Shown here one piece after another: positions 20,207 through 30,859 of a DNA stretch of 64,000 bases (positions within the stretch are counted from its first letter, which is position 1; each line of letters starts with the position of its first letter). Under the pieces are notes generated by a model. The model was not told where the DNA came from. It made no database searches and saw nothing but the letters and a program-made list of their open reading frames with translations. This DNA comes from Sulfurovum sp. Its GTDB lineage: Bacteria; Campylobacterota; Campylobacteria; Campylobacterales; Sulfurovaceae. Made by a program: the position numbers and the translations under genes. The DNA lies in the NCBI GenBank assembly GCA_027068435.1, contig JAMOTA010000037.1:1-64000 (forward strand). Direction: 5' to 3'.

Positions 20207-22069
20207 ATGGCAAAACATCAATTTCAAACAGAAATAGGACAACTACTTAAGCTTATGACTCACTCACTCTACTCTAATAAAGAGATCTTTATTAGAGAGT
20301 TAGTATCAAACTCCAGTGATGCACTTGATAAATTTAACTACCTTTCATTAACAGATGAGCAGTTCAAAAATGACAGCTGGTCTGGTAATATCTTTATTAA
20401 GTTAGATAAAGAAGATGGTTCATTGACTATTGGGGACAATGGTATAGGTATGAATGAAGCAGATCTTATGGATCACCTTGGGACTATCGCAAAGTCTGGT
20501 ACAAAAGCGTTTATGGAAAATCTTACTGGTGATGCTAAAAAAGATTCTAATCTTATAGGACAGTTTGGTGTTGGTTTTTACTCTGTGTTTATGGTGGCTG
20601 AACGTGTAGATGTTATCTCTAAAAAAGCGGGTGAAGAGCAAGCATATATGTTCTCTACTGATGGAACAGGTGAGTATGAGTTGAAACCTGTAACAAAAGA
20701 GGAGCATGGAACTGTTATCTATATTAAGCTTAAAGATGATGAAAAAGAGTTTTTAGAGAAGTTTAAAATAGAAGAAGTTGTTAAAAAATACTCTAACCAC
20801 ATCGCTTACCCGATAGTACTTAACTATGTAGCTGAAGAGACAGAGGGTGAGGGTGATGATGCAGTCACTAAAACTGTTAACAAATCTGAACAGATTAATG
20901 CAGCTACTGCTCTTTGGACACTCTCTAAGTCTGAACTTAAAAAAGAGGACTATATAGAGTTTTACAAAACGATGGCACATGGTGATGATGAGCCACTTAC
21001 ATACTTACACAACAGAGTAGAAGGTTCACAAGAGTTTACAACACTCTTTTACATTCCTAAAACTGCACCAATGGACATGTACAGAGCAGACTACACTCCT
21101 GGTGTAAAACTTTATGTTAAACGTGTATTTATTACAGATGATGATAAAGAGTTGTTACCACCTTACTTACGTTTTGTAAAAGGTATTATCGATTCTGAAG
21201 ATTTACCTTTAAATGTTTCTCGTGAACTTCTACAAGAGAATAGAGTTTTAGCCAATATCAAACAAAATTCTGTAAAAAAGATACTTGGAGCTATTAAAAA
21301 ACTTAAAGGTGAAGATGCAGATACTTTTACTGCTCAGTACAACAAAGTGATAAAAGAGGGTATCTATATTGACCAGATGAACAAAGAGATACTTCTTGAT
21401 ATAGTTAAATACAAAAGTTCAACAGAAGATGGACTAGTGTCTTTTGCAGACTACATCAGCCGTGGAGACTCTGAGAAAAAAGAGATTTACTACATTACAG
21501 GTGAAGATGAAAAAGTGTTAAGAAACTCTCCAATGCTTGAAGCGTATAACAAAGCAAATATCGAAGTGCTTATCATGGATGACAAAGAGGTAGATAGTAT
21601 CGTATCTCCAATGATAGGAGCTTATAAAGAGTGGACACTTAAAGATATTACGTCTATAGAAGCACCAGACTCTAAGAGTGAAGAGGAGAAAGAAGAAGTT
21701 GCAAAAGAGTTTAAATCTTTAACAGATAAAATCAAAGAGGTTTTAGGTGAAGAGGTAAAAGAGGTAAAAACTTCTACAAGACTTACTTCTAGTCCATCAT
21801 GTGTACTTAAAGACCCTTCTGACCCTATGGCTGGAATGGCTGCTATGTTTGCACAGATGGGTCAAGAGATGCCAGAAACTCCACTTATTTTGGAAATAAA
21901 CCCTGAGCATGATATGATTAAAAAGCTTGATGGCTTAAGTGATGAAGCACTTTTTGCTGATATTGCTTGGATACTTTTAGATGCTGCAAAACTTTCTGAA
22001 GGATTAGAACCTAAAGATAAAGCTGCATTCTCACAAAGAGTAGCAAGTTTAGCTACAAAAGCGATATAA
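20207..22069 (+). CDS. htpG: Molecular chaperone HtpG (Hsp90)
   Basis: FQTEIGQLLKLMTHSLYSNKEIFIRELVSNSSDALDK and GQFGVGFYSVFMVA. Confidence 0.98.
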   Translation: MAKHQFQTEIGQLLKLMTHSLYSNKEIFIRELVSNSSDALDKFNYLSLTDEQFKNDSWSGNIFIKLDKEDGSLTIGDNGIGMNEADLMDHLGTIAKSGTKAFMENLTGDAKKDSNLIGQFGVGFYSVFMVAERVDVISKKAGEEQAYMFSTDGTGEYELKPVTKEEHGTVIYIKLKDDEKEFLEKFKIEEVVKKYSNHIAYPIVLNYVAEETEGEGDDAVTKTVNKSEQINAATALWTLSKSELKKEDYIEFYKTMAHGDDEPLTYLHNRVEGSQEFTTLFYIPKTAPMDMYRADYTPGVKLYVKRVFITDDDKELLPPYLRFVKGIIDSEDLPLNVSRELLQENRVLANIKQNSVKKILGAIKKLKGEDADTFTAQYNKVIKEGIYIDQMNKEILLDIVKYKSSTEDGLVSFADYISRGDSEKKEIYYITGEDEKVLRNSPMLEAYNKANIEVLIMDDKEVDSIVSPMIGAYKEWTLKDITSIEAPDSKSEEEKEEVAKEFKSLTDKIKEVLGEEVKEVKTSTRLTSSPSCVLKDPSDPMAGMAAMFAQMGQEMPETPLILEINPEHDMIKKLDGLSDEALFADIAWILLDAAKLSEGLEPKDKAAFSQRVASLATKAI

Positions 22070-22076
22070 CACAAAT

Positions 22077-22140
22077 CGCGTAGGGTGGATTTATCCACCA
22101 TTGGCTATTTATTAATGGCGGGTAAACCAATCCCTACGCG
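22077..22140. repeat. Long imperfect palindrome (64 bp), dispersed repeat-like
   Basis: CGCGTAGGG...CCCTACGCG ends; arms CGCGTAGGGTGGATTTATCCACCATT and AATGGCGGGTAAACCAATCCCTACGCG; left part repeated exactly, inverted, at 6711-6733. Confidence 0.8.
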
Positions 22141-22199
22141 TGTTTCTTTTAATCTTCTCATGTTATAATCTCCTATTATATTAATCTACAGGATTTTAC

Positions 22200-23132
22200 T
22201 TGAAAACATACACATCTCCACAAAAAAAAGCTACTATTGTATCTAGTTCTGTTGCTACAGTACTAGTATTTGTAAAACTTATTATTGGTATTTCTAGTGG
22301 TTCAGTAGCAGTTATGGCATCAGCTATAGACTCACTACTTGACATGGCTGTCTCTATCTTTAACTTCTTTGCTATTAAAAAATCTGAAGAAGATGCCGAT
22401 GCTGACTATCAGTACGGTAAAGGAAAGATACAAGCTATTGCTGCTGTTATAGAGGGTACTATTATTACAATATCTGGTATTTTTATTATCTACCTTGCTA
22501 TAAATAAATTAGATAAAGGGAGTGTAACTACACTTCTTACTCCCTCTATATTGGCGATGATATTTTCTATTATCGTGACCTATTTTTTAGTAGAGTATTT
22601 ACTTAAAATAGCCACTGAGACAGACAATATCGTCATAAAAGCAGATGCACTTCACTACAAAACTGACCTCTGGTCAAATGCAGCTGTTTTAGTAGCCTTA
22701 GGTTTAGTTTACTTAACAGGGTTAGATATTATAGATGCTGTCTTTGGTTTAGGTATAGGGTTATATATTATCTACTCTGCTTATGAGATTATTGTAGAGG
22801 GGATAGAGATGCTTCTTGATAAATCTTTAGATGGTGAAATCGTAGCTAAAATAGGGGAGATTATCTCTCATCATCATGAAGTAACAAGTTATCATTGGCT
22901 TAAAACTCGTACTGATGGAAGTACCAATTTTATAGAGTTTCACATGGTTTTACGCCCTAACATGATTCTGTTAGAAGCACACCGTATAGCAGATGAAGTA
23001 GAAGATAAAATAATGGCACTAGAGAGTAGAAAACGTTGGATAATCACACCACATTTTGACCCTTATGATGATGAAGATATGAACAATGCACTACTTCATG
23101 GTAAACCTTTAGTTGTAAGTAAAGAGTCATAA
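22200..23132 (+). CDS. Cation diffusion facilitator family transporter
   Basis: ASAIDSLLDMAVSIFNFFAIKKSEEDADADYQYGKGKIQA, ALHYKTDLWSNAAVL. Confidence 0.93.
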   Translation: MKTYTSPQKKATIVSSSVATVLVFVKLIIGISSGSVAVMASAIDSLLDMAVSIFNFFAIKKSEEDADADYQYGKGKIQAIAAVIEGTIITISGIFIIYLAINKLDKGSVTTLLTPSILAMIFSIIVTYFLVEYLLKIATETDNIVIKADALHYKTDLWSNAAVLVALGLVYLTGLDIIDAVFGLGIGLYIIYSAYEIIVEGIEMLLDKSLDGEIVAKIGEIISHHHEVTSYHWLKTRTDGSTNFIEFHMVLRPNMILLEAHRIADEVEDKIMALESRKRWIITPHFDPYDDEDMNNALLHGKPLVVSKES

Positions 23133-23785
23133 TGTCAAGAGCTGTTTATCTCTTATCTCCTACACCTAAAGATGGTACGATAGCTCTACCGATGATAGAC
23201 TTTAGTACAACTGCTACGGCTATAGACTTTTCACAAAATGACACACTTATATTTACATCTAAACAAGCAGTAGTGACTGCTGATACAATAGATAAAAGGT
23301 GGAAAACTTATCCTTCTATAGCCATAGGTTCAGCTACTAAAAAACAGATAGAAGATTTAGGAGGCAAAGTAATTTACCATCCAAAATCTTTTTATGGAGA
23401 AGCTTTAAGTGCAGATATAGCTTCATTTTTTAGAGATAAAAAGTTACTCTACCTTCGTCCTAAAGAGGTCTCTTTTGACTCTAAAGCTTTTTTAGAAAAA
23501 GCAGGGGTAACACTTCAAGAGCAAGTCATCTATGAAACCTCATGTATAAGTTACACTACTAAAGAGAAACCTTCCAAAAATGCTATCATCATCTTTACCT
23601 CTCCCTCAACCATACACTGCTTCTTAAAAAATTTCAAGTGGGATGAAAGCTACACAGCAGTAGTCATAGGAAAAGCTACAAAAGTACACCTACCAAAGAA
23701 CGCAGATTATGTTGTGGCTGATACCCCACTTATTGTTTCTTGTATTGAAAAAGCAAATAGTATAAAAAACTTTTATTTTAAATAG
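23132..23785 (+). CDS. hemD: Uroporphyrinogen-III synthase
   Basis: HemD-like sequence: TSKQAVVTA, LYLRPKEVS, IIFTSPSTIHCFLKNF, VVIGKATKVHLP. Confidence 0.85.
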   Translation: MSRAVYLLSPTPKDGTIALPMIDFSTTATAIDFSQNDTLIFTSKQAVVTADTIDKRWKTYPSIAIGSATKKQIEDLGGKVIYHPKSFYGEALSADIASFFRDKKLLYLRPKEVSFDSKAFLEKAGVTLQEQVIYETSCISYTTKEKPSKNAIIIFTSPSTIHCFLKNFKWDESYTAVVIGKATKVHLPKNADYVVADTPLIVSCIEKANSIKNFYFK

Positions 23786-23811
23786 TGTATTTAACCTAGT
23801 TTAGACCTTTT

Positions 23812-25344
23812 TTATTTGTCATCAAAGGTCTCATTAACAACTTTCTCTATCTTTTGAATCTCTTCAATTGTAAGTTGCTCATAATATTTTTCTTTTTTCT
23901 TTTTTGAGAGTTTTCCTTTATTTTGTAATATATAAGTGATAAGTGTTTTTATCATGTTGTCTGGCATAGTTACTATCTCATTGATATTTTTACAAGCTTT
24001 ATCGAATGAAGCTAAATAATTTAACTCATTTGGTAAGGTTACGTTTATGGTTCTTTCAACCAAACGATAGATAAACTCACAACTCTTGGTTATGTTAAAA
24101 AAACGATACAAGTCAATGGTATTGTTAAGTATTTTAACATTTCCTTTTTCTGTTGCTTCCCATTTTATCATACCCATTAGTGGAGAGGTATGAGATACTA
24201 GTATCTCTTGATAGTTTTCAATCTCTTCTAAAATGACACTTGATATAGGAAAAATCATTCCTTTTGGATAGATACCTCTCTCAGCAAGAATATGATGTAG
24301 TAAGTATCTATGTATACGTCCATTACCATCTTCTAAAGGATGAATATAGACAAAAGAAAAAGCTATAATCGTTGCGTGAAGTATAGGATCAACTTGGTCT
24401 TCTTCAAGTAGCGTATCCAATTCAATCAAACTCTCTATTAAAATAGCTAAGTCTTCACTTTTTGCACCTATAAATTCTGGTATAGGTATATTGTCGCGAT
24501 CACGATCTCCTAAAAAAACTTCATTTTGTCTTAACCCAATTTTTATAAATCTAGCATCCTCCATAAGTATTGTATGCAATCGTTCTATCTCTGCATGACC
24601 TAAGGATACTTTTCCTGCTTCATTAATAATCTTTCCCCAACTCTCTATCCTGTTTCTACTAGCCCTCTCTCCTTCTATCTCAAAAGATGCTTTAGAGTCT
24701 GAAAGAAGTAAAAAACTAGCAGCTCTTCGTATAAGTGATTTTGAAATTCCATTGAATATAGTAGAAATATTTGCTGATAAATCAGAAGCTAAATACTCTT
24801 TTATCGTTTCATTTCTTTGGATAATAGGACAGAGTTTAGCTGTACCTAATAGATTATTATGTATTTTATGTCGCTGTGACTTTATGGGAAAGTTGCGTGT
24901 TATGTACTTTTTAGTATCTATGAGATTGTCATATTTTCCTACGGGTAAATCATCTATAGGTAGTCTTTTATTGAGTAAAAACTCATAATAAAACCATATC
25001 TTCTTACTTAGTATCCGTTTTGGATTTTTCTTTATATTTGCAATAATTTCATCAAGCTTAAAATATCTCAATACACTCTTAAGAACCAATAAATCAAGGG
25101 TTTCATGTTTTAGTGCAAATTCCAAATGTGAATAAGGGTTCTCTTCTATATTAAATACAGCATCAAATTGAATCCATGTATCTGTTACTATACGTTGTGA
25201 AGCAAGTCGTTTTTGACTAATACACGCAAGTTCTCTAAGAGGAACATTTAGATTGAAATGCTCAATAAGCCATGTAAAACCTATGAGATTAGAAGTATTA
25301 GGTAAGCGTTTGTTTTGAAAAGTAATTACCATCATAGTATCCAT
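23812..25344 (-). CDS. Fic family protein
   Basis: Fic motif HPLEDGNGRIHR; FEIEGERASRNRIESWG resembles the inhibitory-helix region. Confidence 0.92.
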   Translation of the reverse strand: MDTMMVITFQNKRLPNTSNLIGFTWLIEHFNLNVPLRELACISQKRLASQRIVTDTWIQFDAVFNIEENPYSHLEFALKHETLDLLVLKSVLRYFKLDEIIANIKKNPKRILSKKIWFYYEFLLNKRLPIDDLPVGKYDNLIDTKKYITRNFPIKSQRHKIHNNLLGTAKLCPIIQRNETIKEYLASDLSANISTIFNGISKSLIRRAASFLLLSDSKASFEIEGERASRNRIESWGKIINEAGKVSLGHAEIERLHTILMEDARFIKIGLRQNEVFLGDRDRDNIPIPEFIGAKSEDLAILIESLIELDTLLEEDQVDPILHATIIAFSFVYIHPLEDGNGRIHRYLLHHILAERGIYPKGMIFPISSVILEEIENYQEILVSHTSPLMGMIKWEATEKGNVKILNNTIDLYRFFNITKSCEFIYRLVERTINVTLPNELNYLASFDKACKNINEIVTMPDNMIKTLITYILQNKGKLSKKKKEKYYEQLTIEEIQKIEKVVNETFDDK

Positions 25345-25449
25345 AATTATCGGAATTTAAGTCATTAGTTCGGAATTTTCTTAATAATTAACTTTTATTT
25401 CGGATTTTTGTTTAGTATAGCATAGTTTTTATTTAAATATCAAAAAATA

Positions 25450-25699
25450 GATAGAAGTTTTAAGTGCCAATATAGACTTATCTTTTAGAGATGAAAATAT
25501 TATCATCATCTTTACCTCTCCCTCAACCATATGCTGCTTCTTAAAAAATTTCGAGTGGGATGAACGCTACACAGTAGTAGTCATAGGAAAAGCTACAAAA
25601 GTACACCTACCAAAGAACGCAGATTATGTTGTGGCTGATACCCCACTTATTGTTTCTTGTATTGAAAAAGCAAATAGTATAAAAAATCTTTTATTTTAA
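25450..25699 (+). pseudogene. Duplicated, internally deleted hemD 3' fragment
   Basis: 25501-25699 is nearly identical to 23584-23783; 25450-25497 matches about 23397-23443; about 135-140 bp missing between. Confidence 0.9.
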
Positions 25700-25732
25700 A
25701 TCTATATTACTCTATTCTAACCCCAAATAAGC

Positions 25733-26060
25733 TATAATAAATTTAACCTGAGTGGTTCGATGACTGTACATAGGGTTCAACATAGATTTACGTGGGACAT
25801 GTAGTTTTTTGGTGTGTGGACATTTTCGCTTGAGTATGGTTTTCCCTACGAGAAATTGTCTCCTAAAGAGAGACTCTCTCCTACATTTGTTAGCTTTTAG
25901 AGCCGACTTTTTAAGCAGAACGGCCACTTGGGGTATGGGGTGATGAATTCTTGCACGTATAGGCTTTTTAAAAAGAGCATTGACGAACTAGAGCGTTCGC
26001 AGAAACCCTTTTTAAAAATCCTCTATGTTCAACTTCATTTAACTTATAAAATAAAATCAA
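25733..26060 (+). ncRNA. Possible structured RNA upstream of purD, identity unknown
   Basis: TATAAT at 25733-25738; non-coding-looking interval; AACATAGA/TCTATGTT complementarity of the ends and internal stems (GTCTC/GAGAC, GCCG/CGGC, CGAAC/GTTCG). Confidence 0.35.
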
Positions 26061-26094
26061 ATTACTTTTTAGTGATAATAGCGTAAGGAAAAAA

Positions 26095-27363
26095 ATGAAC
26101 ATACTAATTTTAGGTGCAGGTGGTAGAGAATATTCTATTGGTTTGGCATTAAGTAAAGATGAAAATGTAGAGAAAATCTATTTTGCACCAGGTAATGGTG
26201 CTACAGATGAGCTGGGTGAAAACTTAACGATAAGTGATTTTACTAAGCTAGCAGATTTTGCTGAGTCCAATGGAGTTGATCTGACTATAGTTGGACCTGA
26301 AGGACCTTTAGTTGATGGTGTAGTAGATGTCTTTGAAGAGAGAGGCTTAACTATTTTTGGACCTTCTGCAAAGGCGGCACAGTTAGAGGGTTCTAAAATC
26401 TTTATGAAAAACTTTCTTGCACGTCATAATGTACCTACAGCCAAATTTATAGAGACAGATTCATTAGAAGATGCGTATAAATTTATCAACACTTTAGAAG
26501 CTCCTATTGTTGTAAAAGCAGATGGACTTTGTGGTGGTAAGGGTGTTATTATTGCTCAGAGTAGAGATGAAGCTAAAAAAGCAACGGGTGAAATGCTTTC
26601 AGGAAACTCTTTTGGAGATGCAGGAACAAGCATCGTTGTAGAAGAGTTTTTAGATGGCTATGAACTCTCTGTATTTGCTATTTGTGATGGTGAAGATTAT
26701 GTGGTTCTTCCTGCTGCACAAGATCATAAAAAACTACTCAATAATGATGAAGGTCCAAATACTGGTGGTATGGGTGCGTATGCTCCAACTCCTTTGGTAA
26801 ATGATGAAATTTACAGAAAACTAGATGAGCGTGTTATTGTTCCTACACTTGATGGGATGAAGTCTGAAGGTATGCCGTTTAAAGGGGTACTTTTTATTGG
26901 AGTGATGGTGGTAAAGGGTGAGCCGATTATTCTTGAATACAATGTTCGTTTTGGTGATCCTGAGTGTGAGGAGCTTATGCCTTTGCTTAAGTCGCCAGCG
27001 TCTGAACTTTTTTACAAAGCAGCTACGTGTGACTTAAAAAATATAAAAATAGAGTTTCATGATAAATATGCAGTTGGTGTAGTGATGGCAAGTAAATACT
27101 ACCCTTATAAGAGTACACCTGAAGCTGAGATAATAGTTGATGATATTTACCATGAAGAGTTAGATGAAAATGCTCATATTTCTTATGCAGGGGTAAGCCG
27201 TGGTGAAGATGGAAAGCTTTATGCTTCAGGGGGAAGAGTTCTTGTGTGTGTAGGTATTGGTGACAGTATTGCTCAAGCACAAAAACGTGCCTATATGCTT
27301 GTGGGTCAAGTACATTTTGCAGGAAAGCAGTGCCGTACAGATATTGCTTATCAAGCACTTTAG
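26095..27363 (+). CDS. purD: Phosphoribosylamine-glycine ligase
   Basis: [31 protein letters not shown]-grasp; [10 protein letters not shown]. Confidence 0.97.
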   Translation: MNILILGAGGREYSIGLALSKDENVEKIYFAPGNGATDELGENLTISDFTKLADFAESNGVDLTIVGPEGPLVDGVVDVFEERGLTIFGPSAKAAQLEGSKIFMKNFLARHNVPTAKFIETDSLEDAYKFINTLEAPIVVKADGLCGGKGVIIAQSRDEAKKATGEMLSGNSFGDAGTSIVVEEFLDGYELSVFAICDGEDYVVLPAAQDHKKLLNNDEGPNTGGMGAYAPTPLVNDEIYRKLDERVIVPTLDGMKSEGMPFKGVLFIGVMVVKGEPIILEYNVRFGDPECEELMPLLKSPASELFYKAATCDLKNIKIEFHDKYAVGVVMASKYYPYKSTPEAEIIVDDIYHEELDENAHISYAGVSRGEDGKLYASGGRVLVCVGIGDSIAQAQKRAYMLVGQVHFAGKQCRTDIAYQAL

Positions 27364-27371
27364 GCGTAGGA

Positions 27372-27842
27372 ATGGTTGAGTTAGATACGTTACCTATTAC
27401 TAGTAGTAAAAAACGGATAACAGCTTTTGTTATAGATGATCTTATGGTTGCTTTTTTGTTTTTAGTAATATTTTATGACCAACTCGCAGCGATAATATCT
27501 CCTGCTATAGAGGGTGTATCTACAGAAGATATGAGTCTTATAGAGAGTCAACTTAATCAGTTTAGCGTAGATAATCTTTTTATTATGCTCTGTATTAAAA
27601 TACTTTATCATACTGTACCTGTTTGGCAAAATGGAGTGACACTTGGAAAGTATTTTATGAAAATACGTGTTATAAACATAAATGATGGGTATAACCCTTC
27701 ATTTATACAAGCTTTGTTAAGAGCAGTATTGCGTATTCCTAGTGAAGTATTTTTCTATTTAGGTTTTATAATGGCATTTTTCATGCCTTTAAAACAGACA
27801 TTTCATGATAAGTTTTCAAGCTGTGTAGTTATAGATGCTTAA
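27372..27842 (+). CDS. RDD family membrane protein
   Basis: KKRITAFVIDDLMVAFLF..GVTLGKYFMKIRV..LLRAVLRIP; start reassigned. Confidence 0.8.
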   Translation: MVELDTLPITSSKKRITAFVIDDLMVAFLFLVIFYDQLAAIISPAIEGVSTEDMSLIESQLNQFSVDNLFIMLCIKILYHTVPVWQNGVTLGKYFMKIRVININDGYNPSFIQALLRAVLRIPSEVFFYLGFIMAFFMPLKQTFHDKFSSCVVIDA

Positions 27843-29910
27843 AACTCTATGCTTGTTCTTACTCTTTATGGGTACCTATAGTTTAAACGCTATAGAAGCA
27901 AAGAACAAAATAGAAGTGACAGCAGAGAATGTAGAATCTACAAAAACAACGGTTTATGCTAAAGGTGAAGTGCTTGTTTATTATGATGGTGCAGTGATAA
28001 AATCTTCATCTGTCTCTTATGATAAAGTGACAAAACTCTTACGTTTTGATGGTAATGTTGAGATGATAGGTTACAAAGGTACAAAAGAGCATATGGCTCA
28101 TTTAGAGATAGATACCAAGAGTAAAGAGGTTACTTTTGAGGAACTATTTTTTGTAACTAAAAATGACGTGTGGCTCTTTACAGACAAGGCACGAAGAAGC
28201 GAAGGAAACTATAGTTTTGGAAGAAGTGTACTATCTAGTTGTAATGTAGATGATCCCATATGGAAAATGGTATTTTCTCACTCACTTTATGACAGTAAAG
28301 AGAAATACATGAAGATATATGATACGAAAGTTTATTTTGCAGATATTCCTATATTTTATACCCCATACATGGCATTCTCTACCTATAACGAGCGTAGTTC
28401 AGGCTTACTTTTCCCTCTTTTTGGTTACTCAGTTGAAGAGGGCTTTGTGTATGAACAGCCTATGTATTGGGCTATATCACCAAGTATGGATATAGAGTTT
28501 AATCCTCAGATACGTACCAAAAGAAGTATAGGATTTTACTCAACATTTCGTTTTGCAGATAGTAATCACTCTTCAGGAAAGTTAAGAGTAGGGTACTTTA
28601 AAGATAATGATAAATATGTAGCAGATTATAATTTACCTAATAACACCCATCATGGTTTAGAGTTTAATTATGAGTCTTCTCAAATTATTTCTGATAGACT
28701 AGCAAAAGGCTACACAGATGGACTCTATATTAATGCAACATTTTTAAATGATATAGATTATCTAAATCTACAAAAAACGCAGTTAAAACATTTCGGATTG
28801 GTACCTTTACAAGAGTCACGTCTGAATTATTATCTTTACAATACAAACTATTATGCTGGAGTGAATGCAAAGTATTTTATAGATACTCGTAAAACAGATA
28901 ATGATGATACCTTACAGATACTCCCATCTGTACAATTCAATAAATATGTAGATCATTTTATCTGGAATAATTTTACTTATAGTGTGAATTTTAATATGAA
29001 AAACTTTTATAGAAAAATAGGTACTACACTCAAACAAGCAGAGCTTAAAATTCCTTTGGCATTTACTTCTTCTCTTTTTGATGATTTTCTGAACTTTACT
29101 TTTTCTGAAGATTTATATTATAGTAAATTTTATTTTGGAAATGAGGTTTATGTAAATGATAAGTTTGAGTACTACAGTAACACTCATAAGATTAAAATAT
29201 TTACAGATTTGACAAAAAACTATGGTAAGTTTATTCATGTACTTCAACCATCATTTGAATATGTAAAACCAGGTAAGGAGAGTGAAAGTCCTATTAAATT
29301 TGATGACTTAATAGAAGAGCAAAAAGCACTTTTTACTGTGGGTTTACCTGAAGAACACTATACATTTTCTCTTAATCATTATCTTTATGATGAAAATATG
29401 AAATTAAAGTTTTATCAGCGTTTCTCTCAAATATATTATGTAGATAGAAGCTATAAGTTTTCAGATTTAAGTAATGAAATGCAGTATAATTGGAAAAATT
29501 GGAGATTTTATAATGATATTGTTTATGCTCCAGAGTATAAAAGGATACGTACATCCTCTACCCATATCTCATGGGATCATAATATTTATAAATTTAGTTT
29601 AGGACATACCTATAAGAAAATCTTGGTAGATCAGCCCAATATTTTACCTGCAAATGATGTAAGTTTAACTTTTTCATATATTTACAATGAAAAAATAAAT
29701 TTCAATGGAGGATTTACTTATAATATAGATGACTCCTCAAGTAAGCAATGGAGATTTGGTGGAAGTTATAAAGAGGATTGTTGGAGTGTATCAGCATCTA
29801 TTAGACAAGATATTACTCCTAGACCTACAGGATATACTACGGACAATACTTTTTATGTACAGTTTAATTTTATCCCTTTTGTTAGTCTAGGAACTGGAGA
29901 AGTAAAGTAG
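27835..29910 (+). CDS. lptD: LPS-assembly protein LptD
   Basis: OstA-like N-terminus (EVLVYYDGAVIKSSSVSYDKVTK), IPIFYTPYMAFS, large beta-barrel. Confidence 0.85.
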   Translation: MLKTLCLFLLFMGTYSLNAIEAKNKIEVTAENVESTKTTVYAKGEVLVYYDGAVIKSSSVSYDKVTKLLRFDGNVEMIGYKGTKEHMAHLEIDTKSKEVTFEELFFVTKNDVWLFTDKARRSEGNYSFGRSVLSSCNVDDPIWKMVFSHSLYDSKEKYMKIYDTKVYFADIPIFYTPYMAFSTYNERSSGLLFPLFGYSVEEGFVYEQPMYWAISPSMDIEFNPQIRTKRSIGFYSTFRFADSNHSSGKLRVGYFKDNDKYVADYNLPNNTHHGLEFNYESSQIISDRLAKGYTDGLYINATFLNDIDYLNLQKTQLKHFGLVPLQESRLNYYLYNTNYYAGVNAKYFIDTRKTDNDDTLQILPSVQFNKYVDHFIWNNFTYSVNFNMKNFYRKIGTTLKQAELKIPLAFTSSLFDDFLNFTFSEDLYYSKFYFGNEVYVNDKFEYYSNTHKIKIFTDLTKNYGKFIHVLQPSFEYVKPGKESESPIKFDDLIEEQKALFTVGLPEEHYTFSLNHYLYDENMKLKFYQRFSQIYYVDRSYKFSDLSNEMQYNWKNWRFYNDIVYAPEYKRIRTSSTHISWDHNIYKFSLGHTYKKILVDQPNILPANDVSLTFSYIYNEKINFNGGFTYNIDDSSSKQWRFGGSYKEDCWSVSASIRQDITPRPTGYTTDNTFYVQFNFIPFVSLGTGEVK

Positions 29911-30179
29911 TGCATACGCCAATAGAAGAGATAGACAAGGCTTTAGATGTACTTGCTTTACCAAAGTTAATCACCAAAGCAGATATTAAAAAACAGTATC
30001 GCTTTTTTGCTAGGAAATATCACCCTGATAGAGGGGGAAATACTCAAGATATGGAACAAATCAACTATGCCTATGCCTTTTTGATGAACTATATAGAAGA
30101 GTTTCGTTATACTTTTGATGAACATGAAGTCAATAAACAATTTCCAGGAATAGATTATGCTAAGCAATTCAACCCCTAA
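29910..30179 (+). CDS. J-domain (DnaJ-like) protein
   Basis: ADIKKQYRFFARKYHPDRGGNTQDMEQINYAYAFL with HPD. Confidence 0.85.
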   Translation: MHTPIEEIDKALDVLALPKLITKADIKKQYRFFARKYHPDRGGNTQDMEQINYAYAFLMNYIEEFRYTFDEHEVNKQFPGIDYAKQFNP

Positions 30180-30852
30180 TATATACTTTAAAGATAAAGA
30201 GGATGCTGTCTCTAAGTTAATAGAAACATTGCCACTTAGTTTACTTGAAGATAATGAAACCGTCATTATTGGAGTAAGTGAAGAGGGTGTCTATTTTTCA
30301 AATCAAATTGCAAAGGTAGTAGAATCCCAAATGGATATTTTACTTACTGCAGCGATTGTAGCTCCTAATAATCAAGAATTGGCTATTGCTATGGTCTCTG
30401 AGACGGAGGAAGTGGTAATGCATAAAGCCCTTATAGATTCTTTTGAGATTAATGAAGACTATATTTATAGTGAAGCTCACCGTAAATATGAAGAAGAGGT
30501 CTTAACCTATGTTTACAAATATCGTCAAGGTAAAGATTTGGTATCTTTAAAAGGAAAATATGTAGTTTTAGTTGATGAGTGTATTGAAACAGGGCTTACC
30601 ATGATGGTGGCTTTAAAGTCGGTAATAGCAAGAGATGCAAAAAATATTTACATAGCAACACCTATCTTAGATAAGAATGTTTATGAAAATTTTCTCTCTG
30701 TTTGTGATGGTGTTTTCTGCCCTCATAAGATACAAGACTATATTTCGATAGAATACTACTATGAAAACTATGAAAAATTAGATTTTGATGATATATCGGA
30801 AATTGTAAAATCTCAAGAGAATAAAAATAAATTAGAAAATAAAAAGGATTAA
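30157..30852 (+). CDS. Phosphoribosyltransferase-like protein
   Basis: VVLVDECIETGLTMMVALK resembles the PRPP-binding loop of PRTases. Confidence 0.7.
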   Translation: MLSNSTPNIYFKDKEDAVSKLIETLPLSLLEDNETVIIGVSEEGVYFSNQIAKVVESQMDILLTAAIVAPNNQELAIAMVSETEEVVMHKALIDSFEINEDYIYSEAHRKYEEEVLTYVYKYRQGKDLVSLKGKYVVLVDECIETGLTMMVALKSVIARDAKNIYIATPILDKNVYENFLSVCDGVFCPHKIQDYISIEYYYENYEKLDFDDISEIVKSQENKNKLENKKD

Positions 30853-30859
30853 TATTAAT

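Noticed and set aside
25712-25927. 71-aa minus-strand ORF
   Set aside because: Lies in the putative structured RNA interval; composition and position give no support for coding.
25740-26050. RNase P RNA or tmRNA upstream of purD
   Set aside because: Lacks the conserved RNase P GAGGAAAGTCC motif and any recognisable tmRNA tag or tRNA-like end.
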